Positions 18,523-27,939 of a stretch of DNA of 64,000 nucleotides are shown piece by piece (the first letter of the stretch is position 1; each line of letters opens with the position of its first letter). The stretch comes from Chrysophaeum taylorii. Taxonomy: Eukaryota; Sar; Pelagophyceae; Pelagomonadales; Pelagomonadaceae. A model generated the notes under the pieces. It worked only from the letters and a program-made list of their open reading frames with translations. It had not been told where the DNA came from and ran no database searches. The stretch is from the NCBI GenBank assembly GCA_029834535.1, contig JAQMWT010000316.1, forward strand, positions 186,001 to 250,000. Reading direction: 5' to 3'. The position numbers were made by a program, and so were the translations under genes.

Positions 18523-18646
18523 CACCACGATATGGGGCAACAGCAGCAGCAGCAGCAGCAGCAGAAAGGCCCGAACGCGCGATGACGATGATGATGATGG
18601 ATGGATGGACACAGCAACTACAACTCGAGCCCGAACCCGAACCCTC
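18523..18646. promoter_or_regulatory. Likely bidirectional promoter of the KEA and HCF101 genes
   Basis: The only sequence between the two ATGs is 124 bases, holding a (CAG)n tract (about 18540-18563) and a GATGATGATGATGG tract. I see no clear TATA box. Both proteins carry Phe-type plastid leaders, so co-expression is plausible but is inference. Confidence 0.5.
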
Positions 18647-20341
18647 ATGCGTCAGCTTGTTGCCATTGTGGTCGTCGTCGTGACCGCGGCCTTCGTCGCC
18701 CCCCCGCTCTCCCGGCGCCGCGTCGTCCCCTGCAACCGCCGCGCGACTCTCGATGCCGAGGCCGAATTCACAGCTCGCCTCGCCGTCGTCGAAGCCCTGC
18801 GCGGCGTCGTGGTCGAGGACACCGACGTCGTGAGCGCGGGAATGGTCGGCGGCGTGAGCATCTCCGATGCCTTGCTCCGCGTGGACCTCGAGCTCCCGGG
18901 GGGGGTCGAGCAGGCAGCGGCCGAGAGCCTCGCGGCGCAGTGCGAGGCGGCGGCCGCGGCGACGCGCGACGCCCTCGCCGACGAGGGTTTGATCGCCGCG
19001 ACCTGCTCGGTCGACGTCTTCGCCGTCGTCGGCAAGCCGCCGCCGCAGGAGCAGGAGCAGCAAGAGGTGGAGGCGTCGACGGGGGTGGTCGAGGCGACGC
19101 GACGCGTGAAGCGCATCGTCGCCGTGTCGAGCTGCAAGGGCGGCGTCGGCAAGTCGACCGTGGCCGCGAACGTCGCGTTTGCTCTATCGTGCAAGGGCCT
19201 CAGAGTCGGGATCGTCGACGCCGACGTGCACGGGCCCTCCCTCCCGACGCTCGTCGGAACGCCCGACGTCCCGGGGCCGGGGGAACCCTACGTGCGGCTC
19301 GCCCCAGAAATCGACGAGTTTGGGCGAGAGCTCCTCGAGCCGTTGGAGAAAGCGGGCGTCAAGCTCATGTCCTTCGGGTTCCTCGGCGGAGACGCCCCCG
19401 CGATGATGCGTGGGTCCCGCGTCGCCGGCGTCGTCCAGCAACTCGCGACTTCGGTCGCCTGGCGCGACCTCGATTACCTGGTGATAGACATGCCGCCGGG
19501 CACGGGCGACGCGCAGCTCACGCTCTGCCAGCACCTGGCGATCGACGCGGCCGTTGTCGTCACGACCCCCTCGAAGCTCGCCTTCGCCGACGTCGTCAAG
19601 GGTATCAAGCTCTTCGACGAGGTCTCGGTCCCCGTCGTCGCCGTCGTCGAGAACATGGCAGAGTTCTTTCCGCCGACGTCCGAGACGAGCCGGGAGGCTA
19701 AAGCGTTCGTCGAACGAAACCTCGACGCGATCGACCCCGCGCGCCGATCTGAATTCGAAAGCGACCTCGCCGCGCTCCTGGCGACTCCGCGCCGCGTGTT
19801 TGGCGATCCGCACGCCCGCAAGCTAAGGGAAATGTGGGGGATCGACCACGCGATCCAGATTCCCCTCGCGACCGACGTTGCCGCCAGAGCCGACGCCGGC
19901 ACGCCTTTCGTCCTCGTGCCGCCCGACCGACGCTCCCCCGAGGAAGCCAGGGCCGCCGACGCCGTCGGAGTCCTCGTCGAAGCGATTCTCGCGGAGACGA
20001 CGAGCGAAGAAGACCTCCGCCCCCCCGACCTCCGCTTCGACGGCACTTCAATCCTCGCGACCTTTGCCGGGGAGACCATCCAAATCAACCCCCGAGAACT
20101 TCGACTCGAGTGCCGCTGCGCCCTCTGCGTCGACGAGGAGACTGGAAAACTGTCGCCGAACCGGGTCCCCGTCCCCCAGGACGTCAAACCTCTCACAATC
20201 GCTAGAAACGGCAACTACGCGGCGGCCATCTCCTGGTCCGACGGCCACTCCTCCCTCTACCCCTTCCGCGCCTTCGTGCCGGCCTACGCGAAAAAGCGCG
20301 AACAGCAGCAGCAGAGACCACTGCGCCACCAAACACTCTAG
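18647..20341 (+). CDS. HCF101: HCF101-type Mrp/ApbC Fe-S cluster carrier, plastid
   Basis: The protein has about 564 residues from MRQLVAIV (ATG at 18647). A hydrophobic signal peptide ends at AAFVAPP (Phe16), followed by basic residues, matching the ochrophyte plastid import motif. The domains run in the order of plant HCF101. A DUF59/MIP18 domain spans about 43-125. The Mrp P-loop ATPase has CKGGVGKST at 163-171, DADVHGPSLP, and a PPGTGDAQLTL segment. The C-terminal DUF971 domain has WSDGHSSLYPFRA. Plant HCF101 carries [4Fe-4S] clusters to photosystem I and ferredoxin-thioredoxin reductase. The cysteine pair CRCALC near the C-terminus may contribute to cluster binding. The gene ends in seven in-frame TAG codons. 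Confidence 0.93.
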   Translation: MRQLVAIVVVVVTAAFVAPPLSRRRVVPCNRRATLDAEAEFTARLAVVEALRGVVVEDTDVVSAGMVGGVSISDALLRVDLELPGGVEQAAAESLAAQCEAAAAATRDALADEGLIAATCSVDVFAVVGKPPPQEQEQQEVEASTGVVEATRRVKRIVAVSSCKGGVGKSTVAANVAFALSCKGLRVGIVDADVHGPSLPTLVGTPDVPGPGEPYVRLAPEIDEFGRELLEPLEKAGVKLMSFGFLGGDAPAMMRGSRVAGVVQQLATSVAWRDLDYLVIDMPPGTGDAQLTLCQHLAIDAAVVVTTPSKLAFADVVKGIKLFDEVSVPVVAVVENMAEFFPPTSETSREAKAFVERNLDAIDPARRSEFESDLAALLATPRRVFGDPHARKLREMWGIDHAIQIPLATDVAARADAGTPFVLVPPDRRSPEEARAADAVGVLVEAILAETTSEEDLRPPDLRFDGTSILATFAGETIQINPRELRLECRCALCVDEETGKLSPNRVPVPQDVKPLTIARNGNYAAAISWSDGHSSLYPFRAFVPAYAKKREQQQQRPLRHQTL

Positions 20342-20359
20342 TAGTAGTAGTAGTAGTAG
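20339..20359 (+). repeat. Seven consecutive in-frame TAG codons ending HCF101
   Basis: The stop codon at 20339-20341 is the first of seven perfect TAG triplets, after which the repeat ends. It parallels the array at 1402-1422 exactly in length and phase. Confidence 0.9.
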
Positions 20360-20504
20360 TATTCTTTTGCTTTTGGTGGGTAGTTTTCTAGGCCCCATGG
20401 CTCGTGACGTGGTCCCAACTTACAACGAGTACGTAAGCCCGCCCGCAAAAGTGAGGTAGGTTCTTCTTCTCGATCGTCGCATCAAGCAAAAGCAAGCAGC
20501 AGCC

Positions 20505-21029
20505 ATGTTTTGCTCGTCGAAAAACGGAATTCAAAACCCGTGCGCCCCGCGGCCGCGGTACGAGGACACGGACAGCGACGAGGAGCCCGTGGATCTCGAC
20601 CGACCCGTCAACTGGGACCAGTTCTTCGCAAAGGCGGCGAAGACCTCCCCTCAGCGTGTTTTGTCTCGAATGTCCACCTGGAGCGCCGGCGAGATATGCC
20701 CCCCCCCGACCGTGGCGCTCCCTCGGTGCTGCACGGTCGACATGCGGAAAATGATTCGGAAGCACTCGCAGCTGTCGTCGGGACCTCGCGAGCGTCACCC
20801 GACTTACGAAGAACAAATAGCGAAGGAAGCCAAGCAGGGCAACACCGGCACCAAGACCCCCATCGGCCGATGGCTCGCCGCGAGGAATCTCGAGAGATAC
20901 GAGGAAGGACTCGCGCGCATGGGTGTCAAGAAAGTTGCGGATCTTGTTTTTCTCACCGACGAAGACATGGAACGCCTTCGGGTCGACCCTGATTCTCGCA
21001 TGCACTTTTATGTCAGAGTCGTCGCATAG
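20505..21029 (+). CDS. SAM-domain protein
   Basis: The protein has 174 residues from the ATG at 20505. The first 110 residues are low in recognisable motifs but acidic near the start (YEDTDSDEEPVDLD). The C-terminal 55 residues form a sterile alpha motif: IGRWLAARNLERYEEGLARMG, VADLVFLTDEDMERL, then a terminal helix. SAM domains mediate homo- or hetero-oligomerisation in signalling and RNA-regulating proteins. No enzyme domain is attached. It follows HCF101 by 163 bases on the same strand, which is probably coincidental. Confidence 0.8.
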   Translation: MFCSSKNGIQNPCAPRPRYEDTDSDEEPVDLDRPVNWDQFFAKAAKTSPQRVLSRMSTWSAGEICPPPTVALPRCCTVDMRKMIRKHSQLSSGPRERHPTYEEQIAKEAKQGNTGTKTPIGRWLAARNLERYEEGLARMGVKKVADLVFLTDEDMERLRVDPDSRMHFYVRVVA

Positions 21030-21269
21030 ATCGCTTCGCTTCGCTTCGTTCTGATGATGATGTTCTTAGTCCTCCTGCGCGGTGTCGAGGTTACATGTCT
21101 CCTTGTTGCAGCAAACAGTCAAAGAAGAAAGACGTGCTCCTTCGTGTTGTTGTTGTTGTTGTTATGCGAAGAGAATAACCACCACCACCACCACCACCAC
21201 CACGACTGTGATAAATATATTTCGACGACAGGATCTTCTCCTTTGGCCTGATCGAGACCGGCAATCTTA
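21030..21269. repeat. Short intergenic stretch with CAC and TTG microsatellites
   Basis: A (TTG)n tract lies at about 21144-21161 and a (CCA)n tract at about 21179-21203. No gene is seen between the convergent SAM-domain and PH-domain genes. Confidence 0.6.
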
Positions 21270-24008
21270 CTACAGGAGGGTGTGGTGAAAGAGGAGACGC
21301 ATGACGCGGGCGTAGTCGAGGGGTGCGCCCTCGTCCTGGTCGGTGGAGGAGGCGTCGGTCCTGATGAAGCGTTGCGCGAGGACGCGGTGCTTGTCGGCCC
21401 AAGCGAGAAGGGCGGCGACGACGGGGGCCGAGGCGCGGGCGCGGTCGGCGAAGGAGATGTCGTAGCCACCTTTGGCGGCCATCGGAGACCAGATGATAGC
21501 GACGTCGCCGTCCTTGGCGGGTCTGGAAAACTCGTCGGGGCCGTCGAGGAGGCGCAGGAGGAGGACGGCCGACTGGGTCGGGAGCATGACGTCGATGGCG
21601 GCGAGGGAGGCGCGCCAGCGGTCGGCCTGCTTGGCAATCCGCTCTTTGACGGCTGCTCGCCAGCGGGCCTCGGGCGTCTGAAGCGAGTAGGCTTCTCGCC
21701 ACGTTTTGTACTCGTCGAGCAGCGTCGGGTGATCTTGCGTCTCCGAAGCGAGCCTCGCGTTTGATGAGGCTTTCTTGGAGGGCGAAGAAACGGAACGGCA
21801 CTCGTCCGGGTCTATCGTAGAGTACTCGAAACGCATCGCGTCGGTGGTCCCGGGGTCGACCTTGACGACAACGACCGCGCCGCGCGCGAGGACGTATTCT
21901 ATTGCTTTCGCCTCGCGCGCGTCGCCGCGCGTGTCCCGGCCCTGGCGGCACAAGACGGTCTGGGCGGGGCCTTTGCCCGGGGCCACGCGGAGGCTCCCGC
22001 TCCTGGTTCGCAGCAGGTAAGTCTTCTCGCGGTCGGCCGAGCTGCGTCGACGCAGCTCGACGGCCGCGTCGCGCGCCGCCGCAGCGCGCTGGAGCGCCTC
22101 GGCCTCGATGACTTGGAGCTTGCGCGCCACGGCGTCTATCTCGCCCGGCCCGCAGGTTGCCGCGCGGCGGACGACGCCGTCGAGCGGGTCGTCGTCGTCG
22201 TCGGGCTCGCGGACGGGCGGCAGCGACACGGACCGCGCGGCCAACCGGCGCTCGCGGCGCCGCGTGATGCCGCCGAGCTTGCGCTTGGCGGCTTTGAGCC
22301 GCTCTTGGGAGGCGGCGGCGGCGGCGGCCTTGGCTGTCTTGTCGTCGTCGTCGTCGTCGTCGTCTTCGCGGGCCTCGGCGAAGAGGCCGCGGGCGCGCGG
22401 CCGATCGGGGTCGTCCGCGTCGAGGGCCGCGCGCTCCAACGCCACGAGCCACCGCGACCTCTCGTCTTCGCTGGCGAGCGCAAACGTGGCGATCGCGTCG
22501 CCGGCGAGCACGTCGATCGAATATTTAGGAGCTGTTGGTGCGCGCGACGGCCTCGACGAAGCTCCCGAGAGATCGAGCGTCGCGGAAATTTCGAGCTTCC
22601 GCGCCGCCCTCGCCGCCGACAAGAGCGCGCCGTGCCAGGCCTCCGCGTCGGCGGCGTCCCGCGCTTCAAAATCCAATGTCCGCGACCCGAAAAACCTCGC
22701 GCTCAAAACAGTCTCGCTCTTCCTGGAGACAACGAGAGTGTCGTCTACGACGAGGACTCGCGGGGCGGACCGGTCGGCGTCGTCGCAGTCGTCGCGCAGC
22801 GCGGCCTCGGCGCCGACGAGGGCGAGGGTCTCGCGCTCGGCGCGCAGCGACGCCTCGTCCCCTCGCGCGACGACGCGCTCGAGCCGCAAAGTCCTGCGTC
22901 CGAGGGTCGCGCGCCACGCGCGGCGCCCCTCCTCGCGCGCGAGGTCGTCGCCCTCCGCTTCCGCGACCACCCCGAGGAGCCCGTGCCGCAGGTACGAGGA
23001 CGTTTCGGCGGCGCGCCCGAAAAAGGACGAAGATCCGACGCGTGCGTCGACGGGACCGGCGTCTAGGTCGGCGAGGGGCAGCCCCTCGAGCTCGGGGTGG
23101 TCGGGCGGCGGGTTGTGGTAGACCCGGAGGGTCGTCGCGTCGAGGTGGAGCCACGCGGTCGAGAGCTCGGGCTGCGTCGCCAGGACGCCCGTGTCGGCCC
23201 AGCGCCGGTGCCACGCCTCGACGTCGACGCCCTTCCGGACGTCGGAGCGCGCGAGCCCGCATCGCGCCCACCCCGCGAGGAGAGCGTTCCGCGTCGCGCG
23301 CGCGGCCGTCGCGTGCAGCTGCGTCGCGTACGCGAGCCGCGGACCCGCGGTCGCGCGCACCGCCTGGAGCCGTTCGTCCACAAGTTCGGCGACCTCGCGC
23401 GCCCCGCTTTCCGAAAAAAGTTCGTCCTCTTTTGAAAACATCGACCGAAGCGCGCTCGCGTCGAGGGTTGCGTCCATGCACTGCTGCGCGACGGCCGCCG
23501 CGTCCTCGGACGCCCGCTTCTTCGCCGCCTCCTTCGCGACCTTGAGCTCTCCGACGCGCGCCAAGATCTTCGCGTACATCATCGTCGTCGTCCTTGGCTC
23601 TGGGGACTGCCGGCTCAACCACCGCACGCGCTGCTGCGGCACCATCGCGGCCCGTCGGTACCGCGTCAGCGTCTCTCGCTGCTCGAGCTTCCGCCCGCCC
23701 CGGCCGCGCGTCGCGCCGACGACAGCGGTCGCCCACGCCCGCGCGTCGCTCGCGACGTTGCTGTCGAGGTGCAACGTGCGGCTCGCCGTCCCCAGGACGC
23801 ACGTGAACTTCCCCTCGGCCTCGGAGTGCACCAACGACACCTCGGAGATATCGTCCAGAGGGATTTCACCGCGAACCGCGCTTCCAGGAGCGGAGCGCCA
23901 CACGATCGAGTCCCCGTGCAACTCGAACAGACGACACCGACTGCTTCTCATCCCACCGCGCACGTACAGCCATCGACGCTCGACCGCCTCCTTTTCAGGG
24001 GTCATCAT
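21270..24008 (-). CDS. Large PH-domain protein
   Basis: The protein has about 912 residues from MMTPEKEAVERR (ATG at 24008); the open frame extends a little upstream without a better start. Residues about 8-90 look like a pleckstrin-homology domain (RRWLYVRGG, IPLDDISEVSLVHSEAEGKFTCVLG, terminal helix ARAWATAVV). At least two further PH-like segments follow, each ending in the characteristic Trp helix (AWHGALLSAAR; SRWLVALERAAL). A coiled-coil-like Arg/Ala region lies in the second half (ERLKAAKRKLGGITRRRERRL). The C-terminal domain beginning near YKTWREAYSLQTPEARW is not one I recognise. Phosphoinositide binding and a scaffold role are inferred. It is divergent from an SH3-domain gene with a 123-base spacer. 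Confidence 0.75.
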   Translation of the reverse strand: MMTPEKEAVERRWLYVRGGMRSSRCRLFELHGDSIVWRSAPGSAVRGEIPLDDISEVSLVHSEAEGKFTCVLGTASRTLHLDSNVASDARAWATAVVGATRGRGGRKLEQRETLTRYRRAAMVPQQRVRWLSRQSPEPRTTTMMYAKILARVGELKVAKEAAKKRASEDAAAVAQQCMDATLDASALRSMFSKEDELFSESGAREVAELVDERLQAVRATAGPRLAYATQLHATAARATRNALLAGWARCGLARSDVRKGVDVEAWHRRWADTGVLATQPELSTAWLHLDATTLRVYHNPPPDHPELEGLPLADLDAGPVDARVGSSSFFGRAAETSSYLRHGLLGVVAEAEGDDLAREEGRRAWRATLGRRTLRLERVVARGDEASLRAERETLALVGAEAALRDDCDDADRSAPRVLVVDDTLVVSRKSETVLSARFFGSRTLDFEARDAADAEAWHGALLSAARAARKLEISATLDLSGASSRPSRAPTAPKYSIDVLAGDAIATFALASEDERSRWLVALERAALDADDPDRPRARGLFAEAREDDDDDDDDKTAKAAAAAASQERLKAAKRKLGGITRRRERRLAARSVSLPPVREPDDDDDPLDGVVRRAATCGPGEIDAVARKLQVIEAEALQRAAAARDAAVELRRRSSADREKTYLLRTRSGSLRVAPGKGPAQTVLCRQGRDTRGDAREAKAIEYVLARGAVVVVKVDPGTTDAMRFEYSTIDPDECRSVSSPSKKASSNARLASETQDHPTLLDEYKTWREAYSLQTPEARWRAAVKERIAKQADRWRASLAAIDVMLPTQSAVLLLRLLDGPDEFSRPAKDGDVAIIWSPMAAKGGYDISFADRARASAPVVAALLAWADKHRVLAQRFIRTDASSTDQDEGAPLDYARVMRLLFHHTLL

Positions 24009-24131
24009 CCTTTTCGAAAGATTTATTCTATTCTTTGTGGCGAAAGTAGTCTTCTTCTCCTCTGCCTTCAAACAGCAAGCTTCTTTCTCTCTGAGGATTT
24101 TATTTTTTTTGGATACGATGATTGATGATAT
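24009..24131. promoter_or_regulatory. Likely bidirectional promoter of the PH-domain and SH3-domain genes
   Basis: The 123-base AT-rich spacer between two divergent start codons is clearly less GC-rich than the flanking genes. No specific operator is recognised. Confidence 0.45.
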
Positions 24132-24752
24132 ATGGCTGGATTCGAATCCTCGCTGTATGGACCATGCCTCACGGCAACGGCCGTCGCCGACTTCAAGCCC
24201 GACGCAGGCCAAACAAACGCCCTGCCCTTCTCCTGCGGCGACCTCCTCGAGACGTGGCCAGAGGAGGGCAGCGATTGGTGGTGGGCCCAGAATCGGAAGG
24301 GCGACGAGGGCTACGTTCCGCGGACGCTCGTCGAGTTGGACGTCGTGGTCGAGGCGCTGCCCGAGTCGCGGACACGGACAGTATGGCTCGAAACACGGGA
24401 TCTCGCAGTTGCGACGCCGGTGCTCGCGACCCGCCTGCCCTCGGCCCCGCCCTTCGAGCTCGAAGAAGAAGACGACGCCCCTCGGCTGCGGATCGACATC
24501 CCGCCGCCCGACTTTGAGCCGCGGATTCGCTCAAAGCTGACGCCCACAAAGGCGCTCCAGTCGGTGATGAAGAACGGCGTCCGGACGCTCCTCGGCGGCG
24601 GCGGCTCAAAAAAAAAATCAACGACGACGACGCTCGAAGACGAGGTCCGGGCGCTCCGAGCGAGAAACCACCACCTCGAACACGAGCGCCGCCGTTTGCA
24701 GCAGGAACTTGACCTCTCTAGACAGGAGGCCACTGAGAGTCCCTTCCCTTGA
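24132..24752 (+). CDS. SH3-domain adaptor with C-terminal coiled coil
   Basis: The protein has 206 residues from the ATG at 24132. An SH3 domain occupies about residues 12-70: TATAVADFKP matches the ALYDF strand, LPFSCGDLLETW matches the RT/n-Src region, and DWWWAQN with GYVPRTLVEL matches the conserved WW and GxxPxxYV elements. The middle is acidic and Pro-rich. The last 45 residues (LEDEVRALRARNHHLEHERRRLQQELDL, here split for brevity) form a heptad-patterned coiled coil. It probably links Pro-rich ligands to a dimeric partner. The divergent arrangement with a PH-domain protein hints at a shared signalling or membrane-trafficking role, which is inference. Confidence 0.8.
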   Translation: MAGFESSLYGPCLTATAVADFKPDAGQTNALPFSCGDLLETWPEEGSDWWWAQNRKGDEGYVPRTLVELDVVVEALPESRTRTVWLETRDLAVATPVLATRLPSAPPFELEEEDDAPRLRIDIPPPDFEPRIRSKLTPTKALQSVMKNGVRTLLGGGGSKKKSTTTTLEDEVRALRARNHHLEHERRRLQQELDLSRQEATESPFP

Positions 24753-25739
24753 TTTTAATCCTACCACGTGCGGTGCTCGCGCCGAAAAGGCGCAACCACT
24801 CGGTGTCGCGCGCCGCCGAGGGTTCGGCGGCCGCCTCGTGCGTACGAAATGCGGCTCGTCTGACTGTCCTGTGTGTGGCAGGGTCGCTGCCCCTGTCTAT
24901 AGAGCTTTCTTCTTCAGTATCTGGAGAAACGCACTCTCCCCGAACCGCCTCGTCGTCCGCGGCGGCTCGGACGACGACGCGCCTCTCTCTACCGGCGTCT
25001 CTCCATCACGGTGCACCGTGAGCGTGCCCGTCTCCTCCTCCTAGCGGGTCTCCAGAGTGTGTACAAGGCGGGGCAGCCACCGCCCACCTTAACTGCCCAT
25101 TTTGCGCAGCCACACTTCAGGGAGCGCGCCAAGACGCTCACAGACAGAAACGCTAACGGCCCCTACGTCTCCCGGCCGCCGGGTCCCTGCACCGGCGCCC
25201 GGACGGTAAATGGGCTCCCGCTTGGCCGGCCCCTTCAATCGGCTTGCGTCAACGTCCATCCTTCTACTCACCCCAGTTCTCCTTTCAGTTCTTTTCCGCG
25301 CTCGCGGCTGATTTTTTATAACCCTTTGGGGCTCTAGAAAATTTTATTCCTTCGGCGGCGTTTTTAGGCCGTTTCCCGCGTCACCGGAGGTGGTGGCGGG
25401 CCTCTCAGCGCGCCTTCCCCATCAGCCCGCCATCGTGCCAGCACCCCTGGCCTGCGCGTTTCCCATGTTTTTACGGCTGCTGGATGCGTATATAGTGATA
25501 AAGCATACAACAAAGAACAATGATGATTATAGCGGAGTCTATCTATTTGGTGCACTCATAGCCTGCCAAGGGGGAGCCTGGCTCCCTGTCGCTTTCATCG
25601 ACGCGGCAGAAGGCGCGGGAGCTTTTATTTATACCCGGTTCCCATGCATATTTCCAACAGCAATAGGTTTGTCGCTTTTCTTCTTGGCAGCGGCCACGGC
25701 GGCGACATACGGGGTTCGTATGACCGTGTTATAGCCAGA
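24753..25739. other. Intergenic region without a supported gene
   Basis: I see only short open frames with no motif. The left half is GC-rich and the right half (from about 25480) approaches the decayed coding region. A hydrophobic open frame at 25390-25734 on the plus strand (114 codons) overlaps the antisense decayed region and is probably spurious. Confidence 0.45.
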
Positions 25740-27770
25740 TTCTGGCCGGACCGCCGGGGCGCGGACAGACTATGTGTGGGAGCAGCGGGAGCAGCAGGCT
25801 GAGTAGGCTCAGGCGCATGTCGCAGCTGACTGCGGGCGACCTGAATCTCGGGCACGGGAAGTTGGTGGTAGCTTCGGAGGCACCACGGCGGCTTCAGTGG
25901 CAGTGGGCGTATCGGCATGCTCCTCGATGAACGGCGAATCCATATCATCCCTTGGCTCCTCCAATCCGCCACGGGCCGATGGCAGTCGGGGTGCGGGATC
26001 TTGAAAGGCGGCGCTCCCTTCAGTCGTGAGGGATCACGTAGCTCGGCTTGGAGCCGCACATTCTCGTCACGCACAGTGGACGTCGGCTTGTTCGGCGGCG
26101 CAGGATCAGCGATTGTGCATGCAATATTCAAAACCCGTTGCCGCTCCTTGCCATATTCGCGCGAGAGAGGCCCGCATTCTTCCAGAAAAAAATCCCGCTC
26201 GAAAGGCCTTGGCGAGATTCGAGAGCCTTGACTTGATTCTCCCACCAGACAGCAAACTCCTCGGAGTAATTGATAGCGTCGTGCACGTTGGCACTTGAGG
26301 TATTGTTCACGAAACGCCGGTAGTTTGATTTGAACAGGTCTTTCTTTCTCCGCCGTTGTCGAAATTTGCGTAACCGGGATGACGTATCCCTCGGCTGTGC
26401 CCCACCAGCGCAATGCCTCAGGCAGCGTCGATCGCCACAAGACAACATCATCAGACTCGCAAATATCACCATCGTCATCACCGACATCCACCTTCGCCTC
26501 GTCCTCATTCGCATCGTCGCGAGAGTTGACGACGTAGAACTGCTCGTTTGTGGAAGCAAAATCCCCCGAGTTGCAAAACAAAGAATGGATGCGCCGGCCT
26601 GTCATACCACATACCACGGAGCTGTCGTCTCTTGAATTCCCTCGATCAACCAATGATTGTAGAAGCAGCCGCGGTACGCCGGCGTCAAGTCACCGTTGTC
26701 CACAGCCATGTCGTTGTTCCAGCGGTAGTTGAATCCGCGAACGAGGTTGATGCAGAGACGTGGCGAGCGCGACGCGAGTGCCACCACCACCAGATTTCGT
26801 CGCCGCAAGTGAAAATAATGGTATCCTTCAAGCTGTGAAGTAAGTTCCACGACGAATAGTGCAATAAACAGGACGCCCATCGCGAGAAATCTTCTTGACG
26901 AGACAAAATAGTAATTGAGCTCTGGGTGATCTGATAGAAACCCCCACGTCGAACGTGTCCAACGATGGCGCGATGTTCGCGCCACGTCTGATTGGTGAAG
27001 AGCTGCTTGCTTACCAGTTGCGGCGCAGTTCGCGAAAAGTTCGACGACCTTTGCCAGCTCGGCGTCCAGTACATCCGGCGGTGGGACCGTGCGCCGCACC
27101 CTATGCACAAAGTAGGAATAGTTTTCGCGATATCCGGCGGTGGGACCGTGCGCCGCACCCTATGCACAAAGTAGGAATAGTTTTCGCGATATCGACTCTC
27201 GACATACTCCTCCGCAAGACGCTCCAATTCAGCGTCGGACAAAGACGTAGACTACTTTCGCCGCCGTCGAATCGAATCGAATGTAGCGGCCTTTCAAGAT
27301 GCTTCGGAGATTATTTTGAACATCTTCGTCGTTGGCAACCAAGAACGCATCTCGAAGCCTGCTAAGGAAATGATCGTGCGCACCGCGTGACTTTTCAAAG
27401 CGTCCGCTGCAATCGCGTCATAGCATGAACGCAGTCGATCTTTATGCGCACGAGGCGCCAGTTTTCTTTCGCTGCCGAGCCTCCAAGACCAGGGTCGAGT
27501 TATACTGCTGGGACTTCGACATCACAACCGCCATTATCGGTGTCATCTACGTCCAAGTCTCCGTACTGAACGTTCGCAGCCGCGTCCTGTAGCCGAATCT
27601 CGTCAAGCTCCTTTTCACGCACGGCGGCGTCGTCAGTTGACTCCATCGCGGGTCTGCTTGCTTCCTTCGTTGAATTCGTAATTTAGCCAACGAATGACCT
27701 CCTCGAGGCGGCTGTGAAATAGATCTCGACGTCGTCGTCGTCACTCTCGTCTGCTGACGCATAGTCAGTC
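25740..27770 (-). pseudogene. Decayed coding region, family not recognised
   Basis: Protein-like sequence persists on the minus strand for about 2 kb but is scattered over frames with interruptions, so it looks broken. Coding-like pieces include FLSRLRDAFLVANDEDVQNN, RRTVPPPDVLDAEL, YRWNNDMAVDNGDLTPAYRG, STNEQFYVVNSRDDAN, LPEALRWWGTAEGYVIP and FFLEECGPLSREYGKERQ. I recall similar patterns in multi-copy, mobile-element-linked proteins of protists but cannot name the family, and I claim none. Short introns might explain some frame changes. The region is less GC-rich than its neighbours and contains a 59-base tandem duplication. Confidence 0.45.
27073..27190. repeat. 59-base perfect tandem duplication
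   Basis: 27073-27131 and 27132-27190 are identical, beginning ATCCGGCGGTGGGACCG and ending GTTTTCGCGAT. Perfect identity implies a recent event within the decayed region, or an assembly artefact. Confidence 0.9.
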
Positions 27771-27939
27771 AGCTAACTCGCGCTCTCAGCCACTCGTTTA
27801 ATTGAAGTGCCACTGCCCTTTAATTAAAAAGCTTTGAGTTAAAACCCTCGTCAGTAGGAAGTTCGCAATCTAGTAGGAAGTGGTGGTGCATGTACTCGGA
27901 GACGAGAGTCGAGCGCCCGACTCTGCGGCGATTGGTCGA

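Noticed and set aside
22113-23121. Plus-strand Arg/Ser-rich frames opposite the PH-domain gene
   Set aside because: They are antisense shadows with simple composition; the minus-strand frame holds the PH-like segments.
24132-24160. tRNA-like GGATTCGAATCC box near the SH3 start
   Set aside because: No acceptor stem or anticodon arm can be folded around it and it lies inside coding sequence. I found no convincing tRNA or rRNA gene in the window.
25390-25734. Hydrophobic 114-codon plus-strand frame as a membrane protein gene
   Set aside because: It starts at a non-conserved position, has no homology cue and overlaps the decayed antisense region; probably chance.
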